A stretch of 64,000 bases of DNA, taken from Acheta domesticus (lineage: Eukaryota; Arthropoda; Insecta; Orthoptera; Gryllidae). Shown here piece after piece: positions 1-11,900 of this stretch. The notes beneath the pieces are model-generated. The model saw only the letters and a list, made by a program, of their open reading frames with translations. It ran no database searches and was not told the DNA's origin. The position numbers and the translations under genes are program-made. The DNA lies in contig JAHLJT010009436.1 of NCBI GenBank assembly GCA_031308135.1, positions 142,808,303 to 142,872,302 on the forward strand, written 5' to 3'. How positions within the stretch are numbered: position 1 is the first letter of the stretch; each line of letters begins with the position of its first letter.

Positions 1-1780
1 CTTACAGTTAATTAATGATTTTAACTTTGTTTCATGTGTAAAATGAGACTTCTGTTAAAAAGCTCTACATTCTTCTTTCCTTGTTGATCCACTGTAATCA
101 TGGGAAAGAATGAATCAAAACAAATGATGACTTCATTCCAATCAAATTAGCAGCTATTGACTGATAATGAAAATGTACATAGATTGAATGAAAAAATGCA
201 CCAAAATATCTTGAATGAGAAATACTATATTTGTAAGATCATTAATATCAATAAAATACAGTGTATAATTACAAAACAAAACTCAGTATGTTGTAAAGTA
301 ATATCAATCACTAAATGCCAAAGGTATAGGAAAGTCTATTGTTTTTTCTTATGGAAGGTACATTGAAAATAACTTCACAAATTATAGATGCTCTATATAA
401 GATTTATCGATTATAAAAATTTATCACAAAAAATTGATTAAAAAGAAAACGGTAACTGACAAAATGAATTGATTGCTCCCAAAACAAGTAACAAAGTTTC
501 TTTTCATTACAGCACCAATTTCACAATCAAAAGAACAATGTTAAGTACGTAAGTACATACCACAGTTCCATTTAGTTTCATGAAAACTATACTCTTAAAA
601 ATCTTACAACAGTATGGTCTCAATTAAAATCACACTATATTAAAAGAAAGAGTCAGATTTTTCCACAAGCTCTTGAAGCTTCCTGATAATTTTTCCTACA
701 AGAAAACATGGAAGAAATGTATAGGCATTAGTCTGTGCTTATGTGTAATCAATAGTGCTCAAATTTAGAAAAATAAATAAATATGGAAATTTAATAAATA
801 AAGTACATCATTTCATGATATGGCATGATGAAGGCTTTGTAATCATGCATACTCAAACAATATAAGACCTTCAACATCTAATAGTAATTATTAGTTTTAT
901 TATTTTTAAAATTGCAACAATATCCTCATTTCATAAAATTGTAAAGACCACAACATTCTTCATTTTTGCCACTGAAGACAGTAATGCTCCTAGTACACTT
1001 GGCAGCCATAACAAACATATCAGCTCTTTAAAGATATAGCTACCTACATAAAATTCCCCAAAACTTAACATACTTCCATTTCAATAATCTGGAGATAGGC
1101 ATACATTCTCTTCATTTCACAAAAAATTAAAATCACAGTTGTCAACAATATTCTAAAATTCAGTGGAAATACCACTTTTGTTCTACAAAAATACTTACAA
1201 TGCAGTACTTCAAACACTGTTAATGAAAAAATAACATGGAAGAATCATATACAAAAATTAGGGAAGAAACTACAAGATGTGAATCCCTTTTAGCACCTTC
1301 AACTTGTCAAGGGAAACTACATTGCCTATTTCTGCCAGGAATCCCCTGATTTCACTGAATAGATTCTACTCCAGAGAGCATCAGTACAGAACATTAAGAA
1401 AGAGTGAAGAAGGTTGAAAATGCAATTTATCTACTTTCTTTTAGGTAAACTATATTCTAAGTCATGTCAAATTATTAGATTTATATATGTTTTGATATCA
1501 TTATCTAAAATGGAAATGCATTTGTGCACAATTACATAAAGTGATATTCTTCATATGTTTATGAAGTCAAGATTCTATGCACTTCAGACCAACCTTATCA
1601 TTACTTATAGCTGCCAATTATCATTGAGAAAGTATTTGTACAGCAGAGATTGAATAATGTTGTATAAGATAATTTGCTCACTGCATAATTTGAAATGATA
1701 GGACAAAGTTGTCAACTAGGATTACTGTTTTGATTTTGACAATAAATTCAACATTAATTTGAAACAATGATTTCTTCTTA
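1..1780. other. AT-rich flank beyond the MBOAT gene, nothing recognised
   Basis: I see no coding exon, tRNA or clear mobile-element end in this stretch. Open frames are short and have no family features. It may hold a longer 3' UTR of the acyltransferase or plain intergenic DNA. Confidence 0.4.
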
Positions 1781-1806
1781 ATTTCTATCAGACATCAAAT
1801 CTACTT

Positions 1807-1812
1807 TTTATT
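1807..1812 (-). terminator. Candidate poly(A) signal of the MBOAT gene
   Basis: Reading the minus strand downstream of the stop codon, AATAAA occurs here, about 1 kb after the TGA; an ATTAAA variant lies at 1935-1940. The region is AT-rich, so the hexamer is weak evidence. The 3' UTR would then cover roughly 1790-2813. Confidence 0.2.
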
Positions 1813-2813
1813 GCTTATTTTATAACTTGAAAATATAAAAACCAATCTCACCCCTGCTGTACATTTTCTCCCTTCACATTTGTTGGTCCCTCTCCGTCGC
1901 CTATAAAGTAAAATTTTTAAGTGTACTTAGGAGGTTTAATACCTTAAAGGGCATGTATTACTAAATAGTTAGGTGATGTTCTTTAAATAAATAGCCATGG
2001 ATTTTGTGCAATACTAAATGTAACATATAAAAAATAAGTGATTATAAAATTTATAGACGGAATGGTAGTAAAAAAATAGACAGCAATAATGTTACCTCGA
2101 CACAGACTCTTCTCATATAGCTTTCAGTCTTTGCACTCCACCCAGTCTCAAAGTGCAAAATAAAAGCAGAATTGTGCATGACAGGTGAGGACAAGATCCA
2201 ACAATACAACAGGACAAGATGTCTTATTCATGATATCGCAAACCATAACACTTCAAATTAAAGCAACCATTGAGTATCATACTACTATTTTTTTTCTGAT
2301 GTCTACATATGAGAAACTATTAATTAGAATGTTATCAAAGTTCCAAATTAAAACACAAAGTTATGGCAGACTTATACAAGATTTTCGGGGGATCCAATGA
2401 TTATCTTAGATGAAATGAGAAATTCCCGTCAATCCTGTGACATTGACTCATCCACTTACAATAAACAAGAGAAGATAACAGGTACTATTGCAGACACCAG
2501 CAAAACAACAGATAATAGTACGGCTCTCATGGCAATCATACAATCACCAAATTACAAGAATTCTTACTACATCTGTACAGGTTATTTCCTACCATACTGC
2601 ATACTGAAAGAGAAAAATTAAGCATAAGTAGCTTTAGGAATACACAGGAGTTTGTTTTGGTGTGAGTGGTTCATTGTTCTATACTGCATGTATTTTAAAT
2701 GGTAATATGTCAGCCAAAAAACCACACATTTCCATCACTGTGTCCCTAGCTAGCTCCATACAGCTACAGAATATCTACGAAGTGTGGGTGTCCGAGGCAA
2801 TCATCACGCATGA

Positions 2814-2943
2814 TCAGTCAAGTTTCTTGGCTGGCATGCCGTTGGCTACAGCATTTGCTGGAGGCAGGCGGCGAGGTGGGATCAAAACTGGCAAAACCGT
2901 CATTGCCAAAACAGCCAACACATGCAGCCACAGGTACATGTTC
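2814..2943 (-). CDS. oys: MBOAT1/2 terminal coding exon 11 (residues 452-494)
   Basis: It encodes NMYLWLHVLAVLAMTVLPVL, a last membrane segment, and then a short tail RRLPPANAVANGMPAKKLD ending at TGA (2816-2814). Lys at -4 and -3 makes a canonical KKXX ER-retrieval motif, so the tail should face the cytosol. The frame is fixed by the split Leu452. Confidence 0.9.
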
Positions 2944-5900
2944 CTGAACAAAATATAAAGGCATAAAAACATTAATCAAGGAAAAAATTTGTCTACTAAA
3001 TTTCTTAACAGTCAATACAACTTCGGTATTAAATTATTTATATAATTTTGACAAACCTTCAGTTTTTCTCTATAATGCTTAACAAAAAATTCATGTCTGA
3101 GGTTTAACAAGCATGATTTTTAAACCTGAAACTGGGAATTCTAAAGCCATAAAAATACTGTTAATGGAATTTTGAGCTGTTCAAAATAATAACCTGTATT
3201 TGTAAGCCATTAGTGTGTGGAATCATTTTTCTCCTTCATTACATGGAGACCATGAAAAGAATTTTTGTTAATTTTTCATTTAAACAATCACTCTTAACGC
3301 ATGTAACCCTTTATTACACAACACCCACTGCCACACTTAAAGCAGAAAGAGCTGATTGTTTCAAAGATTCAGGACAAGTGCTTTCTGTATTGAATTTTGT
3401 AAAGGTCAAAGCACCAAACAAATATTTCAAAACATTCTTTTAAGTCAAAAGCAAGATTTAGAAAATGTTCATCACAATTGAACATGGCATTAAATACCAA
3501 GAAATAAATGTAAGAAGTCTGTTAGATCATCTTTAGATTCCTTTCAATAACAGATGAACTAAGTATTAATTACCAAACATTTTAAGAATTCTAAAGAAAA
3601 AAATATTGATGACAACTATAATGTTTTTAAAACTGAGACAAGTGGACACTTGTTAAGTCCACCTAAAGTATTTTAAGTTTCAATATGACTTAATGGAAGT
3701 ACTAAAAGACATGCTACTAAATGTATGAATTAGATTAAAAATACAACTTACAAATAGAGATTGACACTTGGCCAAAACTCAAGTATAACAAAGCTGAAAG
3801 TAATGTAACCCATGACGACACGAGTAGTCAGCATGGTCAAAATGTCATACACAGCCTTATGGGATTTAGAGCCCATGAAATATGGGCGAATACTTCGACG
3901 AACCTGGAAAAATAGAAAATTTGGGGTAACATATTTATCTATGCAAAGTTTTATTATACATACAGTTAATAATATGAAAAAAGATGATGATAACAACAAT
4001 AAAAACAACAACAATAATAATAGCAATAATAAAAGAAAAATGCAATAACAATCTCTTCTAGGTTTAGAAGTTCCTAGAATACACTACTTCCCAACAGGAA
4101 AACAGTCATGGTAACACTAGTCTTTTAACTTGTGGTGCTACAGAATGGCAAGATTTCTTTGACTAGGTAGTTATCTAATTTCTTTGGTCTGAACTACCTT
4201 TTCAGACTTTCCACATACACTTGCCAGCTGCCATCTATCACCACCTATTGTACATTTTTTTGAAATTTTTCAATTTTTTGCTTTCCAAATGGTAGGATCA
4301 AAATATTATTTCAAGAATAATGTACAAGAGTGAAAGCATGTTCTAAAAGAAAATTTTTGTTTAAAAACGTGTGGCAGTTTTTTGAGAAAATGGTGTTTAA
4401 GCGTTATTTGAAGCCCTTCAACTCACAAATGCAATAGTGTTCAGAAATTGCTGGAAATGTGCATATTAACACCGTGAGAGATATTTTAAAAAAATTACAG
4501 TATTATTTTTTGATGTTAGGGGACACCAAAACATGAATTTCTGAAAACGAAATCTCGAAAATTGGTTTTCTGCAGCATTACATACCTTTCTCCATATTGC
4601 ATATAACTCTGTATAAACATATGTATACAAGAAAGTTAAAAGAGGACAAGCATCTACCAAAAAGCCACAGACCTATAAATCTAACTAGAACCATTGAGAA
4701 AGACATCATCCTCCACAAACACACCCATGAGAATACTACCATTTTGCTGGCAATAATCTGCATTTTGTTCCAGTCAGATCAACAACTACAAATTTGATTA
4801 GTGTGTTTGAAGTGTGGAAAAGTCTAAAAGATCTCAGCTGCAGGAAACTTGATAAAAAGCTAGTGGTGCAGCAGAATGGCAAAGATTTTCTTGCACAACT
4901 TGGTTTTCTAATCTCGTAAGTCTAGGCTAGCTTTTTGGTCTTGCCCCACCATCTTTCACCTATTAGTGACAAAGATACTTTTCATAGTTTTTCATTTTTC
5001 AAGTCCCTATCACCAGAACTGGAATGTGAACAGCAGAGAAAAGCATGGTTGTTTATGCAAATTCTCATTTAAAACTTGGGGGCTTGAGAAAATGTCATTT
5101 GAGTGTTTCTGAAAATGCATTATTTTGAAATAATTTTCACAGAAAACTTATGTTTTTCACAAACATCAAAAGAAATCACTTCAAGCATTTGTGATCACAA
5201 GTACAATAAAGCTCAAAAAACATGCAATGTAAATATAAACAATGTGACAGATATTTAAAATAGTGGTGCTACAGAATGGCAACAGACTTTCTAGTATTAG
5301 TTTTCCAAAGTTTATTCTTCTTCTCATATGAAGTCATTGGTAATAATTAAAATAAACAAACAGTTCCTTAAAAATAATATAATATATAATATCCGGGAAT
5401 TATCTGGGAATAATATAATACGTAATATATAATATCCGGGAAAATAAAAAATTGAAAGCCAAAAATTTTTTAGGAACTGTCTGTTTATTTTAATTATTAG
5501 TTTTCTATTTCCTTGGTTCTGGAAATTGTTCTGGTCTTGGTCCTATTCAGAATTACCACATATTCATGCCAGCTGCCATTTATCGCTGCTCAAAGTACAT
5601 TTTTTTGACATTTTCTTAATTTTTCACTTTCCTAATGGTATAATGGATATAAAAAATACCCCACTGAACTTTAATAGATACCTCATTGAACTTTACGTTT
5701 GAAGAAAAAATTAGGAGCAATTGGAACATTTGAAGAAAAAAATTTGGAGCAATTTATGAGAAAATAGCATTTGAGTGTTTCTAAAAAGGCAGAATTTTGA
5801 GCTAGTTTTCACAGAAAACAGTTGAGTTCTCAAGAAACTTTACTGGACATTATTTAAAGCACATGTACTTGTAAATATCATAAAGTGAATAAATTGCTGC

Positions 5901-8900
5901 TAATGTAAATATTACCAACGAGAGAGACAAGTCAAAAAATTTACATTTTTGTAATTTTTGAAAAAAACAAAAGAATTAGTGTGATACGGCAGGAAAGTAA
6001 AAATAAATCGCTGAAATGTATGGACGCACATAACTTGTGAATGAATGTACCAAATTTGAGAATTCTTATTTTTGTGTGTTCATTGTCAGGACAATGTTTG
6101 TATACAAGGATTTTTTAAAAAATTGAACAGAAAATTCAAAAAAAACTTATAATATAAAAAATGAGTGAGTGAACAAGACAGAACACCGTGAGAGATCATA
6201 AATATATTAACAAAACACTGACAGATTGACGTTCAGTTGCTCAGCCAGCAGTTGATAACTTCAAAATTATTGACCATATGGATGGATTGACATTAATTCA
6301 TATATAATTGCCATTTCTTTCGCAACAGCTTACGTAACAAAAACTTGGTACAATTTTTGAATCTATACAGTTAAATAACTCCTAAACAAAGCATTTTAGG
6401 GCATTAAAAACTAAAATTCAAAGAAACGTTTCTCATGCCACAATCTACAGGATGTGATCATCTTGAATATTCCATTATATTTTTGCTAGATCAGCACTTC
6501 AATATTACCTCACCTGCTCAGAAACATGCAGAATCTGTTTAAAAGAACTGAACTAAAGGCAAATGAGAGAGAGGGATAGAGAGGAAGAGAGATGAGAAGA
6601 GACGGAGAGAGACGGGGAGAGGGAGATGGGGAGAGAGACAGAGAGGGAGAGAGAGACGGGGAGAGAGATGGAGTCAGAGACTGATGAAGAGACGGAGAGA
6701 GAGGGAGAGAGACAGAGAGAGAAGGAACAACATGTAGAGAGAGGGAGCAAGATGGAGAGAGAGGGAGCGAGATGGACAGAGGGAGCAAGACAGAGAGAGA
6801 GAGGGAGCAAGATGGAGAAAGGGGGAGCGACATGGACAGAGAGGGAGCGAGTGAGAGACACAGAGAGAGAGACGGGGAGAGAGGGAGACAGAAAGAAAGG
6901 GAGAGAGAAAGAGAAAGAGAGATGAAGGGTAGAACACCGTTTGCCAGGTTATGCTAGTCTTTTAGAATTTATTTAAAACCTATTTCTAATTGTGTCTTTT
7001 AATTGAGTTAAATGTGAAAATGAATAGACAATTTTGCTTCGCATAAATAGATGTAGGAATGAAGAGTAACATGCATAAAAACCAAGTATTTTTAATGAAT
7101 ATATAACAATATTAGATTTAAATATTATATTTTTGAATCCAATTCCCTTTTTCTGCCAGGGTATCAACAATGCTAATTTACAAAATGTTGTATCCCATGT
7201 GAATTAGTAGTCATTGTTGCATGTTGCAATATATTGTTGTAACGCCTCACTGTTAACAAGGTGATAATGATGAATGCTGTTAAATGCTGTGGCTAAAAAA
7301 TGCATTGTGGATCAGTGGTAAATTTACGTAGAATGAACACAGATGGATACACTGAATTTAATGGCATAAAGCTGTTTTCGTTTAACCATTTAAAATAAAA
7401 AACCTGTATTTTCCATGTTTCATATGTTTAAGAATTTTTCAAATCGTAATTGTAAGTGTATAAGACAAATTGTCATATTATAATATTACATAGCTATTTA
7501 CAATATTGCAAGAAAGTATATGTTGTTTTAGCACCACTAGTTTCTTAAATATTAGCTAAATGGTCTGGAAGAATAGTTCACTAGCTATTCAATTCAAAAT
7601 AATAAATAAAAATATACATACCGCTCTGGATGCAAATGTGAACATGGCCCCACTGGCAAAGGTGAGGTAGTATCCGGGATAGAAGCCATGCCACAATGCA
7701 GACAAGGCATACGTCAGCACAGTCTTAAAGCGAGGCGCTCTCTCATACACACACATGCGCAACCAACGTGTTGTGCCCTTATTCCATTGTTCAATGCTGT
7801 CCCGCAAGCTCAGGCCCAGCTGAGAAAAGAAAATGAACAATTAGAATGAGTAGTTACAAAATTCTGTTCCTTGAGAGAAAGGAAAGGATTGCCAAAAGAC
7901 AGAAAGGGAAGATAATTATATATTATGAATGATGTGGGTACTGGAGTGTGTGTGTTCCACCCTAACATTTTAATCCCTGGAGACTGAAATTGGTTACATC
8001 TAACTGACATGCATTTAATCATTGTATTGTACTATATGTTTCTTTCATGTAATTTTCCCAATAACAACAACACTTTAGTTGTGTTGAGGCAGAAAACTGT
8101 TGAAATTGTCTTAATTTTATCCCCCTTCAGTAAATGGCCATACAATTAATAGTCAAAAAGATCCATTTGCAAAAATATAAAATCAAATTTCAATCACTTA
8201 AGTATTTTAAAACATGGATTTGAATGTTTAGGACTACATAGCAATTCAAAGATGGAAATGAACATCCCATCTTATGTATTAAAAATATTTTATACAATGG
8301 AAAATCACTTGCAAATAAATGGTTGGTTATACATCAGGAAATTCTTCCAGTTCTCTTTATATTATTAATTTACATTCAGACACAGTGTTTTTTCCTCTAA
8401 TTTCTTTTATTTTGTCCACAAATTCAAACTATTCTCATATCTCACCTCAAAACCAAGCACATCCACGTTGGAAATCAGGTCCCAGCGTGCGCTACCATCT
8501 TTGCGATAGCCATTGAAGCCCATGCCCGAGGCATTGCAAATGGCATCAGCCAAGAGCCAGGCATGGTAATACTTGAATCTGACTAGAGAAGTGGCCACAA
8601 TGAGATAACACATCTTGCTTACCAAGGACTCTTCAGCCACAAAATCGGCTTCTGTAATGAATATATGATGAGCTGGTGAATAGAATTTTACACAAAAACA
8701 TCATACTATAAATTTGATGCACTTATACAAATTATTATGAATGTATTTGTCACTGTATTTGCCATCATTGAATATTAATTAGATTGGTGCTAAGATCATA
8801 ATTCAAAAAATAAAAGTTAGGTACCATATTTACCCGAATATAAAACAGACCCGTAATTTTGAAAAGGACTCCAGAGAATTATTAAAATTATTTAAATTTT

Positions 8901-11900
8901 TAATTAATTCTTACTGTTGAATCAAAATAAAATTGCAAATGGTCTAATTGACTAGAAAATTGTCTTGATCATGAAAATGTTAAAACTTATTGCTTCATCT
9001 ACTACTATTTTCTTGTTCCTTAAAATCATCATAATCATTGTTTTTGTCACTGCCCTCTTCATCTTCACATGTGTTATTGCTTGTTTCTTTTTGGTCCAAC
9101 TCTCGTACTGTGACGTCCTCTGCCTTAGGCCCTTCTGAAAGCTTTTTTCATTGAATTTGCGTTTTAGTCTTTCATCCGCCACCTACGAGCATTCCTGTTT
9201 GTGTCACCAGGTATTCTTTCTGTCCCACTTTAGTTCGTATTCTCTTATTCTTAAACTATTTTTTCACATGCTTTAACAGAATATACTTGAAATTAGCATC
9301 GTTTAATGTTCGTGTAATCGAATTGTGAACTGCGAACTTGTAAATTGCTGACCCTCCGTTTCGCGGGTAAACTGTTTCAACTAGCAACATGTTTCCAAGT
9401 TTGGGTAGTTTTTGCCAAGAATATATGGTTTTGTTATCCTTCGTGTTGCTTGATGTAGAATGCATACATCCATCTATTGCAAAACACAAATTCACACTCG
9501 CCGAGGATCGAATGGAGGGTCCGCAAGGCCTCGCCGTTCATCGTTTAATAATAGTTACTTATGTCATGAGTCCTTAAAGACTAATTGTGGACGAGTCACA
9601 TACAATGTTTTTTGTTATTTATAATTTTTCTAGTTATTCGAAATAAACATTTAACACTTTCATGAGTTAAGAATTGTCATTACTCTCGATGTTCTGTAGC
9701 ATGGGTTGTTTATACACGTTCTTAGTAGTTTTTTATATAACAATCACAGTGCAGAGGAGGCCCTTGTCCTTTTTGTCTCTATTCGTCTAGTTTGATCCCT
9801 ATGTCCCATTGGTCCCATTAGTCCCCCTTTTCCATTTGCCCCTTGTCCTGACATCCTTCTTGTCCCATTTTGACCCCTAGTTCCATTTTGTATCCTAGTC
9901 CCATTGATCATTTGTCCAATTTTCCCATCTCACACTTTGTCACCGTGTCCTATTTTGTCCCAAATCGACAAATGGGTGAAGGGAACAAATGGGTGAAGGG
10001 TACAAATGAGTGAAGGGGACAAATGGGGCACTGGAACAAAGTGGAGAATTGGAACAAGGGACAAAATGGGACAAGGGGAGAAAATAGGACTATGGGACAA
10101 ATGGGACAAAATGGCTCAAGTGAACAATGGGACAATATGGGACAAGGGGAAATGGAACAAGGGGTAAAATGGGAAAAGGGAACAAAACAGGATAAAGTGG
10201 GACAAGGGGACAGAATGGACAAAGTGGGGTAAGGGGACAAAATGGGACCAGGGGACAAGGGACAAATGGGACTAGGGGTCAAAATGGGACAAGATAGATT
10301 TCAGGACAAAACGGGACAAGGGGCAAACGGAAAAGGGGGACAAATGTGACAAGTTTAGTTAAGTTAATGACTTATTTTACATGGCGAGACTCGGGCCATT
10401 AGGCCTTCTCTTCCATCTGACCATGCAAATTTCGCTATGCTCCTTTTACCATCAAGCAGAGAAAGAAGGTATTATCTCGGGCGATGAAACAGGCTATTTG
10501 GGTTCAGAGGCTTCTTTTAGGCTTGAGGATTTTTTAAAAGCAGTAAATCTACTACATGAAACAGCTGACTTTACTTTCCCTCTGAAGGAAGGCGTATGAA
10601 GGATTTTTTCACTGTTAAATCCACAGCTTCGAACGGGCTTGAACCGGCAATCTTGGGTACAACAACCTGATACGCTGACCGAATCTGACAAGTGGAACCA
10701 ATGGGACATGGGGGATAAAATGGACGAATAGAGACAAAAAGAACAAGGGCCAAGTGGGACAAAAGGGACATATTTATCAGAAGATCTATGAACATTGGTA
10801 AAATCTAAATTCGAAAAAATTAAAATATTTTTAATGGACTCTGCAGCATTTTAGCGGTTGTTGCTATGGACATGCTCTAAAAGTGTTGTTTAGATGGTTG
10901 ATTACTAAGGAGCTAAGAGCATGTTTAACAATGTAAATAACAAAAATAACTATTAAAATAATTTTCATGTTGCATTGCTTCATACTCCATGCAATGCCAT
11001 TCGCTTGAGAATCTCTCTTTACTGGTCCATTTAACAGTAATGGTCTGAATCACCCTGCAAATTCTCATGGCAAGAATATGTTTGCGAATATAATAATTAC
11101 ATTTTGTAGATACCATGTCTTCGCAGCTTAATATTGTTGTGTCAACATTTACAGTTTCGTGACATGGAAGGACAATGTAAAAACAAATTCTAACAGATTA
11201 GGCTTAACATGCCAATTCATAACGACCCAGTATTTTTTGAATGAGGTATTTAGGAAAAACTCGTGTTACTTTTGGTAAATATGGTAAATAAACAAATATA
11301 CATTAACTTCAAGGTACACAGTTACATAAATTTATACACAAACTTGAAAAGGAAACAAACTAGAGTAAGAAGACAAACGTTCCGATCACATTCATTCCTC
11401 CTGACTTCATTGCATGTATCTTCCATGAACTGCAGAAACAAAGCACTACATGACACCGTAAAAAAGAGCAGAAGTTTCCATTCTGATTCATAACCTGGCC
11501 ACTTCAATGAAAGTAATTAATTATCCAATTAATTACATCAACAATTTAACTGATTATTTCACATTTCATATAATATTTTAAGTCTAACTTGCAAAAGTGT
11601 GATTTAGTAATTTATCCTATCAGTTGATTTTTGTTCAAAACACAGCCTAAAACATTGCATTAATACTCAAATGTATTAATTATTCAAATGTAAAATATGT
11701 TTTTGTTAAAAAATTACTACTTATTAAAAAATTACAAGTTGTAGAGAATTTTTGTTATTTCTCAAATAATTTATCAATAATTTTCAAAGTCAATAACATC
11801 TTTATGTTAAAAATTTATTTGTCTTAATTTTTAACTTTTGCATGAATAGTAATTTGCTTGAACAAATAAGTATTGTACATACTTTATTGAAACTTAAAGA

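Noticed and set aside
6510..6957. Long open frames on both strands (60-107 codons) through the GA-rich tract
   Set aside because: They encode only Ser/Leu/Pro or Arg/Glu/Gly repeats produced by the simple sequence, and lie inside an acyltransferase intron.
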